The notes beneath the pieces are model-generated. The model had not been told where the DNA came from, did not search any database, and worked only from the letters and a program-made list of their open reading frames with translations. Of a stretch of DNA of 64,000 nucleotides, positions 15,315-25,076 are shown piece by piece. The DNA is from Streptomyces sp. NBC_01716 (lineage in GTDB: Bacteria; Actinomycetota; Actinomycetes; Streptomycetales; Streptomycetaceae). The translations under genes were made by a program, and so were the position numbers. Where the stretch lies: contig NZ_CP109181.1 in the NCBI RefSeq assembly GCF_036248275.1, positions 6,386,001 through 6,450,000 of the forward strand. The letters run 5' to 3'. Position 1 is the first letter of the stretch. Each line of letters begins with the position of its first letter.

Positions 15315-16640
15315 TCAGGCGACCGCCCCTGGCGCCGGGACCTCGGCGGCGACCGCGTCCTGCGCCGCCTCGGCCGCCTCCTGGTGGGCCTTCCGGCGCA
15401 GCGCGTCCTCGTCCGTCGCCGAGTCGTACGTCATCAGCTTCGGCAGCACCGCCGCCAGCAGCCCCACGGCCACCACGCACGCCACCCCGCCGCTCCAGAC
15501 CGCCGGGCGGGTGCCTGTCCAGCCGGCCACCGTGCCCGCGCGGACCTGTCCGAGCTGCGGGCCCACGCTGTACGACAGCAGCTCCAGGCCCGCCAGTCTC
15601 CCCCGCAGTTCCTCGGGGATCGTCTGGTTCCAGATCGTCGAACGGCCGAGGCCGCTGAGCATGTCGCCGGCGCCCGCCAGCATCAGGAAGAGCAGGACCA
15701 GCCAGATGTTCGGCATCCAGCCCGCGAGGGTCATCGCCAGGCCCCAGCCGCCCGCGCCGAGCACCACCATCAGGCCGTGCCGCCGGATCCTCGACGCCCA
15801 GCCGCTGGTCAGGCTGACCAGTACGGAACCGAGCGGGATCGCCCCATACATCAGCCCCAGCGCCCACTCCGCCTCCAGGTCCTCCGCGAGGAACGGGAAG
15901 ATCGCGAGCGGGTAGGCGAAGAGCATCGCGCTCAGGTCGACCGCGTACGTGCCCAGCAGCACCGGCTTGCTCCACGCGTACCGCGCGCCCTCGGCGATCC
16001 CTCGCAGCGACGGCTTGCCCGCCTCCTTGGAAGGCGGCGCGGGCCGCAGCCGCAGACACATCAGTACGGAGGCGACGAACCCGGTCACCGTCAGCGCGTA
16101 CGCCGTCGCCGTCCCCGAGAACGCCACCACGACACCGGCCACCGCGGGCCCCGCGACCGCCGCGGTCTGCCAGCGCAGCGCGTTGAGCGCGGCGGCGGCC
16201 GTCGTCTGGGCATGCGGCACGATCCGCGCGATCAGCGAGTCCAGCGCCGGCCGCTGGATGCCCGCCAGCGCGGAGACACCGGCGGCCACGACGTAGAGCG
16301 GCCAGAGGGCCGGCCGGGGCAGCAGCGCGTTGATCAGCAGGACGACGGCGAGCAGCCCGAGGCCCGTCTCGGAGAGCAGGATCAGCCTGCGGCGGTCGAC
16401 CGCGTCGGCGAGCGCGCCGCCGTACAGCCCGAAGACGATCAGCGGGACCAGCTCGACGGCGCCCATCGCCCCCACCGCGAGAGGCGAGTTGGTGAGGTCC
16501 TTGATCTGGAGCGGCAGCGCGATCATGGCCATGGAGCTGCCGAAATATGTCACCAGGCCCTGGATCCACAGGAGTCGGAACTCGCGCAGCGTGCGCAGGG
16601 GGGTGAGGTCCGGCAGGATCGCGGACAGCTTTCGGGTCAC
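15315..16640 (-). CDS. MFS transporter
   Basis: The 441-residue protein has about 12 hydrophobic segments and an MFS loop motif in FGLYGGALADAVDRRRLILL. The type is that of MFS_3/enterobactin-exporter-like drug pumps (LREFRLLWIQGLVTYFGSSM). GTG 16640 (VTRKLSAILPDLTPLRT) is my start, because the upstream in-frame extension to 16718 is Arg-rich and atypical; no good ribosome site marks either. The substrate is unknown. It ends 28 bases after the 75-residue gene, convergently. Confidence 0.85.
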   Translation of the reverse strand: MTRKLSAILPDLTPLRTLREFRLLWIQGLVTYFGSSMAMIALPLQIKDLTNSPLAVGAMGAVELVPLIVFGLYGGALADAVDRRRLILLSETGLGLLAVVLLINALLPRPALWPLYVVAAGVSALAGIQRPALDSLIARIVPHAQTTAAAALNALRWQTAAVAGPAVAGVVVAFSGTATAYALTVTGFVASVLMCLRLRPAPPSKEAGKPSLRGIAEGARYAWSKPVLLGTYAVDLSAMLFAYPLAIFPFLAEDLEAEWALGLMYGAIPLGSVLVSLTSGWASRIRRHGLMVVLGAGGWGLAMTLAGWMPNIWLVLLFLMLAGAGDMLSGLGRSTIWNQTIPEELRGRLAGLELLSYSVGPQLGQVRAGTVAGWTGTRPAVWSGGVACVVAVGLLAAVLPKLMTYDSATDEDALRRKAHQEAAEAAQDAVAAEVPAPGAVA

Positions 16641-16742
16641 GAGAGGCCATGCTCTGCCGAGACGGTCACGACGGGCAACTTCTTTAGCCGGCCGTCGACT
16701 CCGGCCCCGACTCCGCATCCGACTCCGCCCCCGGCGCGGGCG

Positions 16743-17372
16743 TCACCAGCGGGCGGGCGGCGGTGACGTCAGCTGGTCGACGAGCCGCGACAGCCGGTCC
16801 CGGAAGCGGCGCCTGCCGTGCGCCGCCGGCAGGCTGTTCTCGCCGGCCGCCGCGCTCACCAGGTGCTGCACCATGTCGAGGTCGATGCCCGACCCACCCT
16901 CCTCGGAAGCCTCCGGCACCGGCGGGGCGATCGTGAGCGCCTCGTGCGCGAGCCCCACCACCTCGGAGTCCCCGCTCCCCAGCGACAGCACCGTCGCCCC
17001 CGCCCGCCGCGCGTCGTGCACCCGCTCCAGCAGCCCGCCGTCCGGCCGCTCCGGTGCCACCATCAGCAGCGTCTCGCCCCGTCCCGCCGCCTGGAGCCTG
17101 CCGAGCCCGACGGCCAGATGCGGTGGGTCGCCGGGCCGTACCCGGTGCCGTACGAGCAGCGGCGTCAGCTCCGGACGGCCGGACCACGCCGCCTCGTCCA
17201 CCAGATGCGCGGCCATGTGCCACGGCTCGTACGCCCGCGTCCCGACCAGCAGCAGTCCGCCCCCGTGCGGCACGACGGAGGACCGCAGGGACGCGGCGAA
17301 CCGCCTGGTCGCGGCCGGCCACTCCGTACCGGCCAGGACTTCACGGAGCAGGGCGACGCGTACGGCATCCAT
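16743..17372 (-). CDS. Conserved hypothetical protein (209 residues)
   Basis: The product starts MDAVRVALLREVLAGTEWPA and contains GGGLLLVGTRAYEPWHMAAH, ETLLMVAPERPDGGLLERVH, a GATVLSLGSGDSE strand and EALTIAPPVPEASE. This is the pattern of a SIS-like or Rossmann-type alpha/beta domain, without a decisive motif. ATG 17372 was chosen; longer frames to 17621 overlap the divergent npdG gene. It may share a transcript with the MFS gene downstream of it (102-base gap). The function is unknown. Confidence 0.68.
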   Translation of the reverse strand: MDAVRVALLREVLAGTEWPAATRRFAASLRSSVVPHGGGLLLVGTRAYEPWHMAAHLVDEAAWSGRPELTPLLVRHRVRPGDPPHLAVGLGRLQAAGRGETLLMVAPERPDGGLLERVHDARRAGATVLSLGSGDSEVVGLAHEALTIAPPVPEASEEGGSGIDLDMVQHLVSAAAGENSLPAAHGRRRFRDRLSRLVDQLTSPPPARW

Positions 17373-17520
17373 GGGCCGGGATCCTGCCGCAGCGGCGGGC
17401 CCCGCACCGGAGGTCGGCACGGCGTCACCCGAACGTGCCATTCCGGCTGTGCGGGGGCGCGAGAGGGGCCCTTGAGGGTCGCGCCGAGTGGGTCCCACGG
17501 CGACAAGTACTGTCAAGGTC

Positions 17521-18231
17521 ATGACTTCTACCGACAGTGGCAGCACGCCGAAGCCCCCCGCCAAGGACCCCTGGGAGCTTCCCGACGTCGCGGACCTGAC
17601 CGTGGGTGTTCTCGGCGGCACCGGCGACCAGGGGCGCGGCCTCGCCTACCGGCTGGCACGGGCCGGGCAGAAAGTGATCATCGGCTCCCGCGCCGCCGAG
17701 CGCGCCGGGACGGCCGCCGCCGAACTCGGCCTCGGCATCGAGGGCGCGGACAACGCGGAGTGCGCGCGCCGCAGCGACATCGTCATCGTCGCTGTGCCGT
17801 GGGACGGCCACGCCAAGACGCTGGAATCGCTCAGGGAAGAACTCACGGGCAAGCTCGTCGTCGACTGCGTCAACCCCCTCGGCTTCGACAAGAAGGGCGC
17901 CTACGCGCTGACGCCGGAGGAGGGCAGCGCCGCCGAACAGGCCGCAGCCCTGCTGCCCGGCTCACGTGTGACCGGTGCCTTCCACCATCTGTCCGCCGTA
18001 CTGCTCCTGGACGCCTCGGTCGGGCAGATCGACACCGATGTGATGGTGCTGGGCGAGACGCGGGCCGACACCGACATCGTGCAGGCGCTCGCGGCGCGTA
18101 TCCCCGGGATGCGGGGGGTGTTCGCGGGGCGGCTGCGCAACGCGCACCAGGTGGAGTCGCTCGTGGCGAACCTGATCTCCGTCAACCGCCGTTACAAGGC
18201 GCACGCGGGTCTGCGGGTCACCGACGTCTGA
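17521..18231 (+). CDS. npdG: NADPH-dependent F420 reductase
   Basis: The 236-residue Rossmann protein has a nucleotide-binding LTVGVLGGTGDQGRGLAYRL near residues 27-46. IIGSRAAERA gives the NADP phosphate-binding Ser-Arg. DIVIVAVPWDG and a C-terminal VTGAFHHLSA follow, all as in Fno/NpdG. It transfers hydride between NADP(H) and coenzyme F420 in the cytosol. ATG 17521 follows CAAGG; the extra 11 codons upstream are not needed. Confidence 0.9.
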   Translation: MTSTDSGSTPKPPAKDPWELPDVADLTVGVLGGTGDQGRGLAYRLARAGQKVIIGSRAAERAGTAAAELGLGIEGADNAECARRSDIVIVAVPWDGHAKTLESLREELTGKLVVDCVNPLGFDKKGAYALTPEEGSAAEQAAALLPGSRVTGAFHHLSAVLLLDASVGQIDTDVMVLGETRADTDIVQALAARIPGMRGVFAGRLRNAHQVESLVANLISVNRRYKAHAGLRVTDV

Positions 18232-18304
18232 GGGCGGCGAGGCATGGGGGACACTGGACGGGCGCCGTACGCACGTCCTCACGCCCCCGACAGGAGCCGA
18301 CCTC

Positions 18305-18481
18305 ATGCCCCGCCTCGCCCTCTACGCCCTCGTCGTCTGCCTCCTGGCCGTCACGGCGGCCGTGGTGTCCTTCGTCCAGGGCAGCACCTGGCTCGGCGTC
18401 GTCTGGGTGCTGCTGGCCGGGCTGTCCTCGAACATGGCCTGGTACTACCGCCGTAGGACGAGGACAGCCGCCTCGCGCTAG
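18305..18481 (+). CDS. Small membrane protein, 58 residues
   Basis: An ATG at 18305 with AGGAGC upstream opens a 58-codon frame: MPRLALYALVVCLLAVTAAV, then VSFVQGSTWLGVVWVLLAGL and SSNMAWYYRRRTRTAASR. Two hydrophobic helices with a short turn and a basic C-terminal tail predict a hairpin membrane protein with the tail in the cytoplasm. It lies between npdG and the SARP gene. The function is unknown. Confidence 0.72.
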   Translation: MPRLALYALVVCLLAVTAAVVSFVQGSTWLGVVWVLLAGLSSNMAWYYRRRTRTAASR

Positions 18482-18573
18482 AGCGCGCCCGGCCCTGTCG
18501 GCGACACGCCGAAAACGTCTCGCCCGCGGGGGTGGGTTCCGGCGAGGGTGGGCGTACGGAGGGGGAGGCGCAC

Positions 18574-21500
18574 ATGGGGGGCAGGAACGTGGGGGAGCTG
18601 TCGGCCGACCGGATGGTCGTACCGGACAATGGTGGGGTGCGTTACCGGCTTCTCGGCCCCACCCGGGCACTGCGCCCCGACGGCACCCCGTACGCCGTCG
18701 GCGGATCGAGGCTGCGCGCGCTGCTGACGGTGCTGGCGCTGCGGCCCGGCCGGACCGTCCCGGCGGCCACCCTCGTCGAGGAGGTCTGGGACGGCGAAGT
18801 GCCCGCGGACGCCGCCGGCGCGCTCCAGGCCCTGGTCAGCAGGCTCCGCCGGGTGCTCGGTGCCGGGGCGGTCGTCTCCGACACCGGTGGGTACCGGCTC
18901 CGCGCGGCCCCGGAGGACGTGGACCTGTACCGCTTCGAACGGCTCACCGCCGAGGGCACCAAGGCGCTGGACGCCGGCAGCCACGAACGGGGCGCCGAAC
19001 TCCTGGACGAGGCCCTGGGACTCTGGCACGGCCCCGCGCTGTCCGACCTGCCCGACCGCAGGGCGGAGTCGGCGCGCTGGGAGGCCCGTCGGCTGGGCGC
19101 CCGCAGGGCACGGCTCACGGCGGCGCTCGCCCTCGGCCGGGCGGAGGAGGCGCTCCCGGAGCTGGCGGCGCTCTGCGACGACCACCCCATCGACGAACTG
19201 CTCCAGGCCCTGCGCATCCGCGCGCTGCGCGCCGTGGGGCGTACGGCCGAGGCGCTGTCGGCGTACGAGGACGTGCGCCGCGACCTCGCGACGCGGCTCG
19301 GCACGGACCCGGGGCCCGAACTGCGCTCGCTGCACAAGGAGTTGCTGAGCCCGGACGAGCACGGGACGGGCGAGAACGCGAACGGCGAGCACGGCAACGG
19401 CGACCGCCCGCGCCGTACGCCCCGGACGGAGCCCGCGCCCGCGGTCAACGGCGCCGCGCCCCCTTCGGCCTCCGGCAACCTCCGCGTCCCCCTCACCAGC
19501 TTCGTCGGCCGCGACACCGACCTGGACGCCCTGCGGGGAGACCTCCGCGACGCGCGGCTCGTCACCCTGCTCGGGGCCGGCGGCGCCGGGAAGACGCGCC
19601 TGTCGCAGGAGGCCGCCGCCGCGGTCGACCCCGGTGGCTGGCCCGACGGGGTGTGGCTCGCCGAACTCGCGCCCGTGGACGACCCCGCGACCGTGCCCGA
19701 GGCCGTACTCCTCGCCCTCGGGGCGCGTGAGACCGTGCTGCGCGGCGCCGGGGCCGAGGGGCTGCGGGCCGTCGACCCGGGCTCCAACGACCCCCTCGTA
19801 CGGCTCGTGGAGCACTGTTCGCGCCGGCGCATGCTGATCCTGCTCGACAACTGCGAGCACGTCGTGGACGCCGCCGCCCGGCTCGCCGAGGAACTGCTCG
19901 CCCGCTGCCCCGGCGTGACCGTCCTCGCCACCAGCCGCGAACCGCTCGGCGTGCCCGGCGAGGTCGTACGCCCCGTCGGCCCCCTGCCCGAACCGATGGC
20001 GCTGCGGCTGCTCGCAGACCGCGGCGCCGCCGCCCGCCCCGGCTTCCGTACGGACGAGGACCCGGCCGCCGCCGACGAGATCTGCCGCCGGCTCGACGGG
20101 CTGCCGCTCGCGATCGAACTGGCCGCCGCCCGGCTGCGGATGCTCACCCCCCGGCAGATCGCCGACCGCCTCGACGACCGCTTCCGCCTGCTGACCGGCG
20201 GCAGCCGCACCGTACTGCCCAGACAGCAGACGCTGCGCGCCGTGGTCGACTGGTCGTGGGACCTGCTCGACTCCGCCGAGCGGACCGCGCTGGGCGCCCT
20301 GTCCGTCTTCGCGGGCGGCTGCGACCTGGCCGCCGCCGAGGCCGTGTGCGGGCCCGACGCGCTGGAAGTGCTCGGCTCGCTGGTCGACAAGTCGCTCGTG
20401 GTCGCCACCCCTGCCCCGGACGGGGCGATGCGCTTCCGGCTGCTGGAGACCGTCCTGGAGTACGCGGGTGAGCGGCTGGACGAGTCCGACGGCCGCGCCG
20501 CCGCCGAGCGCCGTCATCTCGTGCACTTCCGGGAGCTGGCCCGGCGCGCCGACCCGAAGCTGCGCGGTGCCGAGCAACTCCGGTGGATCGAGCGGCTCTC
20601 GGTCGAGTACGAGAACCTGCGCACCGCGCTGCGGCATGCCGTCGCCGCCGGGGACGAGCACGAGGCGCTCTGTCTGGTGCACTCCCTCGCCTGGTACTGG
20701 CACATCCGCGACATGCGCACCGACGCCCGGCACTGGTCGGGCGCCGCCGCCGAACTGGGCCCCGACCCCTTCGATCCACCGGTCTCCCCGGCCCCGCCGA
20801 TCCACGAACGGTGCACGGACGCGCCGCCGCCGATGGCGCCCGAGCTGCTGCTGGAGGCGCGGCGCGGGACCCGGCTGATCCATCTGGCCAACATGGACCA
20901 CGACTTCGACGTGTGGACCTCGCCCGACGCGCTGGAGTGGCTGCGCCGCGTCCGTGAGGTGTACCGGCCCGGTCTGCCGCAGACCTGCCGTACACCCGGC
21001 TCGCTCTGGTTCTTCTCCATCCTGCTGACGGGGGAGTCCGACCGGCTCCGTGAGGTGACGGACGGGACCGTCGACGCGTGCAGGGAACTCGGCTACGAGT
21101 GGGAGCTCGCGTCGGCCCTCCAGGTGCGGGCGAACATCCTCGCCAACCGCACGGAGTGGGTGGGCGACGCGGGCCGGGACGCCGAGGAGAGCCTGGAGAT
21201 CTTCACCAGGATCGGCGACGCGTGGGGCGCCGCGGAGGCCCTGTCGGCCCGTGCCGAGGCCTTTGAGCGCAGCGGTGAGTTCGAGCGCTCCGCGACCGAC
21301 TTCCGCGCCGCCATCGACAACGCCCGGCTGCTCGGCGCCGAGTCGCAGATCTCGCTCCTGCGCACGCGCCTCGCGGGCGTGATGATGGAGACGGGCGACG
21401 GGGACGAGGCCGAGGCGATGCTGCGCGAGATCCTCGCCCGGACCGAACGGCGGGGCTACGAGGCCGAGCCGGCCGCCCGCCTCTATCTGGCGATGTGGCT

Positions 21501-21981
21501 CGGCCGCACCGGACGGGCCACCGAGGGCCGCCGTGAACTCGACCTGCTGCTTGAGGACTTCAACCGTTCCAACCTCGCCCTCTTCGAAGGGTTCGTGTTC
21601 GGGCTGCTCTCCTGGCTGGAGAATCTCGACGGGCGGTACGCAGAAGCGCTCGACCGGTCACGGCAGGCCCTGGACCGTACGCGCGACCCGATGTCGCGGA
21701 TGGTCGCCCCGCAGATGCCTGCGGTCCATCTGCTCACCGCGGGCTGGGCGATGGCCGGACTCGGCGGCCCGGAGCGGGTACGCGACGGCGCGCGCCTCGT
21801 GGGCGCGTACGAGGCGCACCTGCCGCGGGGCCACTACTCCCACTCGCAGGAGCGCGAGTGCCGGGAGGGGGCCGATGCCATGATCCACGCCGGCGGGCTG
21901 GCGGGCGCCGACTACGAGAAGGCGCTCGCCGAGGGCCGAACGCTCTCCCTCGACGAGGCCTTCGAACTCGCCGGCGCCTGA
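18574..21981 (+). CDS. SARP/AfsR-type regulator with NB-ARC and TPR domains
   Basis: The 1135-residue protein has an N-terminal winged-helix OmpR/PhoB-like domain (about 20-110; TLVEEVWDGEVPADAAGALQ) and a BTAD helical domain (about 115-260). A P-loop ATPase follows, with GAGGAGKTR near 335, MLILLDNCEH and LPLAIELAAARLRML, and then a long helical/TPR region. The architecture matches AfsR-like activators of secondary metabolism; targets cannot be read from sequence. I chose ATG 18574 for the GGGGGAGG five bases upstream; a later GTG at 18637 (VRYRLLGP) is possible. The DrrAB-like exporter genes follow convergently. Confidence 0.87.
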   Translation: MGGRNVGELSADRMVVPDNGGVRYRLLGPTRALRPDGTPYAVGGSRLRALLTVLALRPGRTVPAATLVEEVWDGEVPADAAGALQALVSRLRRVLGAGAVVSDTGGYRLRAAPEDVDLYRFERLTAEGTKALDAGSHERGAELLDEALGLWHGPALSDLPDRRAESARWEARRLGARRARLTAALALGRAEEALPELAALCDDHPIDELLQALRIRALRAVGRTAEALSAYEDVRRDLATRLGTDPGPELRSLHKELLSPDEHGTGENANGEHGNGDRPRRTPRTEPAPAVNGAAPPSASGNLRVPLTSFVGRDTDLDALRGDLRDARLVTLLGAGGAGKTRLSQEAAAAVDPGGWPDGVWLAELAPVDDPATVPEAVLLALGARETVLRGAGAEGLRAVDPGSNDPLVRLVEHCSRRRMLILLDNCEHVVDAAARLAEELLARCPGVTVLATSREPLGVPGEVVRPVGPLPEPMALRLLADRGAAARPGFRTDEDPAAADEICRRLDGLPLAIELAAARLRMLTPRQIADRLDDRFRLLTGGSRTVLPRQQTLRAVVDWSWDLLDSAERTALGALSVFAGGCDLAAAEAVCGPDALEVLGSLVDKSLVVATPAPDGAMRFRLLETVLEYAGERLDESDGRAAAERRHLVHFRELARRADPKLRGAEQLRWIERLSVEYENLRTALRHAVAAGDEHEALCLVHSLAWYWHIRDMRTDARHWSGAAAELGPDPFDPPVSPAPPIHERCTDAPPPMAPELLLEARRGTRLIHLANMDHDFDVWTSPDALEWLRRVREVYRPGLPQTCRTPGSLWFFSILLTGESDRLREVTDGTVDACRELGYEWELASALQVRANILANRTEWVGDAGRDAEESLEIFTRIGDAWGAAEALSARAEAFERSGEFERSATDFRAAIDNARLLGAESQISLLRTRLAGVMMETGDGDEAEAMLREILARTERRGYEAEPAARLYLAMWLGRTGRATEGRRELDLLLEDFNRSNLALFEGFVFGLLSWLENLDGRYAEALDRSRQALDRTRDPMSRMVAPQMPAVHLLTAGWAMAGLGGPERVRDGARLVGAYEAHLPRGHYSHSQERECREGADAMIHAGGLAGADYEKALAEGRTLSLDEAFELAGA

Positions 21982-22014
21982 GGCGCCCGTCTCCGTCCCA
22001 CCGGAGGCCCGGTC

Positions 22015-22875
22015 TCAGGTCTTCTTGCGGAACTTGGCCACCGCGATCGGCGCCGTCACCACCGTGATCACCGCCGACCAGGCCAGCGTCAGCCACAGGT
22101 CGTGCGCGACCGGCCCGCCGATGAACAGCCCGCGCGCCGCGTCGGCCAGATTCGACAGCGGGTTGTAGTCCGTGAAGTTCTGCAGCCAGCCCGGCATCGT
22201 GGACGGCGGGGTGAAGATCGAGGAGCCGAACTGGAGCGGCATCAGCACCAGGAAGCCGACCCCCTGCACCGCCTGCGCCGTCTTCACGGTGAGACCGATC
22301 AGGATGAAGATCCACATCAGCGACGCACCGAACAGCAGCGAGAGCCCGATCGCGCCCAGCACGTGGAGCGGTGAGGTCTCGACCTCCATACCGAGGATGA
22401 AGCCCACGGTCAGCAGGATCGCGAAGGCGACCATCATGCGGCCGACCTCGACCACGATCTTCGCGACCAGGACCGACGACCGGGCGATGGGCATCGTCCG
22501 GAACCGGTCCATGACCCCCTTCTGGAAGTCCTCGTTTATCCCGCTGCCCACCGCCATCGAGACGTTGAGCCCCATCATCGCCATCAGGCCGGGGACCAGA
22601 TAGCTCACGTACTCGGACTGGTTGCCCTTGCCCGCCACGGCCCCGCCGAAGACGAAGACGAACAGCAGCGTGAAGACGATCGGCATCAGCAGGACGTCGA
22701 ACATCGACTCCGGGTCCTGCTTGATCTGGAGGGCGTTACGGCGCGCGAGGGCGCCGATGTGCCGCAGATTGGCCCGCAGACCGATCCGGCCCTCGTCGGC
22801 GGTGGTCCGGACTCTCTGTTCGGTCCGGGGGGACGGCGCGGGCTCCGTCACCTTCGTCGTAGTCGCCGTACTCAT
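22015..22875 (-). CDS. ABC-2 type transporter permease (DrrB-like)
   Basis: The 286-residue protein has six hydrophobic segments and the ABC-2 permease pattern (LLMPIVFTLLFVFVFGGAVA, GINEDFQKGVMDRFRTMPIA, MPGWLQNFTDYNPLSNLADA). It forms the membrane part of an exporter with the ATPase encoded just upstream, overlapping by the ATGA at 22872-22875. DrrAB-like pairs export hydrophobic drugs; the substrate here is unknown. Confidence 0.9.
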   Translation of the reverse strand: MSTATTTKVTEPAPSPRTEQRVRTTADEGRIGLRANLRHIGALARRNALQIKQDPESMFDVLLMPIVFTLLFVFVFGGAVAGKGNQSEYVSYLVPGLMAMMGLNVSMAVGSGINEDFQKGVMDRFRTMPIARSSVLVAKIVVEVGRMMVAFAILLTVGFILGMEVETSPLHVLGAIGLSLLFGASLMWIFILIGLTVKTAQAVQGVGFLVLMPLQFGSSIFTPPSTMPGWLQNFTDYNPLSNLADAARGLFIGGPVAHDLWLTLAWSAVITVVTAPIAVAKFRKKT

Positions 22876-23894
22876 GCCGCGGCCCCCTTCAACTGCGCGT
22901 CGGTCTCTGTGTCGTCGGACCGCTCGCTCGACTTCTCGCCCGTGATCGCCAGGAACACCTCGTCCAGGCTGGGCAGATGGGTGCCGATGTGCGCGATGTC
23001 GAAACCGCGCCCGCCCAGCAGCCCGATGACGGCGGTCAGTTGCTCGTCGGCGAGGATCGGCACGAAGAGCATGCCGTCGTGGATCTGCGATCCCGCGATG
23101 CCGTCAAGACCCGTCTCGTTCAACGCCCTGGCCATCTCCGGCAGCCGGGCGGGGTCGCTCGGGCGGATCTCCAGGGTCCGGCCGCCGACCTTCGCCTTCA
23201 GCTCGTCGACCTTGCCGCCCGCGACGACCCGGCCGCGGTCGATGACCGTCAGCTCGCTCGCGAGCTGCTCGGCCTCTTCCATGTACTGCGTGGTGAGCAG
23301 GACGGTCACGCCGTCGGACACCATCCGCTGGACCTCCGCCCACACCTCGTTACGGGTGCGGGGATCGAGGCCCGTCGTCGGCTCGTCCAGATAGAGCACC
23401 GCGGGCTTGCCGATCATCGACGCCGCGAGGTCCAGGCGCCTGCGCATACCGCCGGAGTACTGGAGCACCGGCTTCTTCGCCGCCTCGGTGAGCGAGAACC
23501 GCTCCAGCAGCTCGTCGGCGCGCTTACGGGCGGCGGGCCGGGGCAGATCGAGCAGCCGCCCGATCATGTACAGGTTCTCCCAGCCGGCGAGCTTCTCGTC
23601 CACCGAGGCGTACTGCCCGGTGAGGCCGATGGTGCGGCGGAGCTGTCGCGGCTGCTTGACGACGTCGTAGCCGGCGACGACGGCCGTGCCCGCGTCGGGC
23701 AGGATCAGGGTGGACAAGCAGCGTACGAGGGTGGTCTTCCCGGCGCCGTTGGGGCCGAGGACACCGAGGACCGTGCCTTCACGCACGTCCAGGTCCACCC
23801 CGTCCAGCGCCTTGGTCGCACCGTAGTGCTTGACCAGGCCCCGCACTGTGACGGCCGTGGTGCCGTCGGCAGGGATTGTGTCGATTCGCGTCAT
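22872..23894 (-). CDS. ABC transporter ATP-binding protein (DrrA-like)
   Basis: The 340-residue protein has Walker A GPNGAGKTT near residue 46, signature YSGGMRRRLDLAASMI and Walker B AVLYLDEPTTGLD. The C-terminal DrrA extension (GFDIAHIGTHLPSLDEVFL) is characteristic of daunorubicin-resistance ATPases. ATG 23894 (MTRIDTIPADGTTAV) is the start; the open frame to 24212 is shadow. It is coupled to the permease gene by a four-base overlap. Confidence 0.92.
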   Translation of the reverse strand: MTRIDTIPADGTTAVTVRGLVKHYGATKALDGVDLDVREGTVLGVLGPNGAGKTTLVRCLSTLILPDAGTAVVAGYDVVKQPRQLRRTIGLTGQYASVDEKLAGWENLYMIGRLLDLPRPAARKRADELLERFSLTEAAKKPVLQYSGGMRRRLDLAASMIGKPAVLYLDEPTTGLDPRTRNEVWAEVQRMVSDGVTVLLTTQYMEEAEQLASELTVIDRGRVVAGGKVDELKAKVGGRTLEIRPSDPARLPEMARALNETGLDGIAGSQIHDGMLFVPILADEQLTAVIGLLGGRGFDIAHIGTHLPSLDEVFLAITGEKSSERSDDTETDAQLKGAAA

Positions 23895-24018
23895 GCCGAC
23901 GATCCTGGCATCCGCCACTGACAACGGACCGACAGGCGGCCGACAGCCCGCCGACACGCACGTGTCGGACCTGTCCCGGGAGGACACGCGACGGATGCGC
24001 CGCGACCCCGGGAACGCC

Positions 24019-24053
24019 GACAGCCCGCCGATGGGGGATGTCGGCGGGCTGTC
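24019..24053 (-). terminator. Hairpin terminator after panB
   Basis: GACAGCCCGCCGA (24019-24031) pairs perfectly with TCGGCGGGCTGTC (24041-24053) across a nine-base loop. It lies just beyond the panB stop on the minus strand and upstream of the DrrA-like gene, insulating the two. Confidence 0.78.
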
Positions 24054-24084
24054 TTGTGTTGCGGCAGTGGCTGCTGTGGTGGGG

Positions 24085-24945
24085 CTAGTGGAAGGTGTGC
24101 TCTTCCTGCGGGAACGTGCCGCCCACGACCTCGTCCGCGAACGCCTTCGCGGCGTCGCCGAGCGTCTGCCGGAGGTTCGCGTACTGCTTGGTGAAGCGTG
24201 GCACCTTGCCACCCGTGAGACCCACCATGTCGGTGTACACGAGCACCTGCGCGTCGGTGTCAGGACCGGCGCCGATGCCTATGGTCGGGATGGACAGCGA
24301 CCGCGTGACCTCGGCGGCGACCTCGGCGGGCACCAGCTCCAGGACCACCGCGAACGCGCCGGCCGCCTGCGCCGACTTGGCGTCGTGCAACAGCCGGTGA
24401 GCGGCCTCGTCGCCCCGGCCCTGCACCCGGTAGCCGAGGGTGTTCACCGACTGCGGCGTCAGGCCGAGGTGCGACATGACCGGGATACCGGCCTGGACCA
24501 GCAGCTCCGTCTGCGGCAGCGAGCGCGCCCCGCCCTCCAGCTTGACCGCGCCGACCCCGGCGTCCTTGACCAGCCGGGTGGCGCTGCGCAGGGCCTGGAC
24601 GGGGCCTTCCTGGTACGAGCCGAAGGGGAGGTCACCGACGACCAGCGCGCGCTTGGTGCCCCGTACGACCGCCGCGGAGAGCATCGTCATCTCGTCGAGC
24701 GTGACCGGTACCGTGGTCTCGTAGCCCAGATGGACATTGCCCATCGAGTCGCCGACGAGCATGACCGGGATGCCGGCCTCGTCGAAGACGGACGCGGTCA
24801 TCGCGTCGTAGGCGGTGAGCATGGGCCACTTCTCGCCGCGTCGCTTGGCGGCGGCGATGTCGTGGACGGTGACGCGGCGGGTGCTGGTGCCGCCGTAGAG
24901 CGACTTGGTGTCGCCGGAGGGGTTCTGCGCAGCCTCGGAATTCAT
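24085..24945 (-). CDS. panB: 3-methyl-2-oxobutanoate hydroxymethyltransferase
   Basis: The enzyme adds a hydroxymethyl group from methylene-tetrahydrofolate to alpha-ketoisovalerate, the first committed step to pantothenate. The 286-residue TIM-barrel protein shows VMLVGDSMGNVHLGY with the metal-binding Asp, VVGDLPFGSYQ, VKLEGG, MSHLGLTPQSVNTLGY and IGIGAGPDTDAQVLVYTDM. ATG 24945 is preceded by AAGGAG at nine bases; an ATG at 24966 is the longer alternative. Confidence 0.95.
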   Translation of the reverse strand: MNSEAAQNPSGDTKSLYGGTSTRRVTVHDIAAAKRRGEKWPMLTAYDAMTASVFDEAGIPVMLVGDSMGNVHLGYETTVPVTLDEMTMLSAAVVRGTKRALVVGDLPFGSYQEGPVQALRSATRLVKDAGVGAVKLEGGARSLPQTELLVQAGIPVMSHLGLTPQSVNTLGYRVQGRGDEAAHRLLHDAKSAQAAGAFAVVLELVPAEVAAEVTRSLSIPTIGIGAGPDTDAQVLVYTDMVGLTGGKVPRFTKQYANLRQTLGDAAKAFADEVVGGTFPQEEHTFH

Positions 24946-25076
24946 GGCGTACGGCTCCTTCGTCATCTCGAGGCGCCCTGACGGCGTCCCCGGACCGAGT
25001 CCATGGTGGCATCTCCGGACCGTCGACGGGAAGTGGGGTTGCTCCGGCCGGGCCGGTCCGTTGGGTAAAGAATTTA

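Noticed and set aside
16818..19730. 970-codon plus-strand open frame
   Set aside because: It overlaps the hypothetical gene, npdG and the SARP gene in another frame; the translation is Arg/Pro/Gly-rich with no domain.
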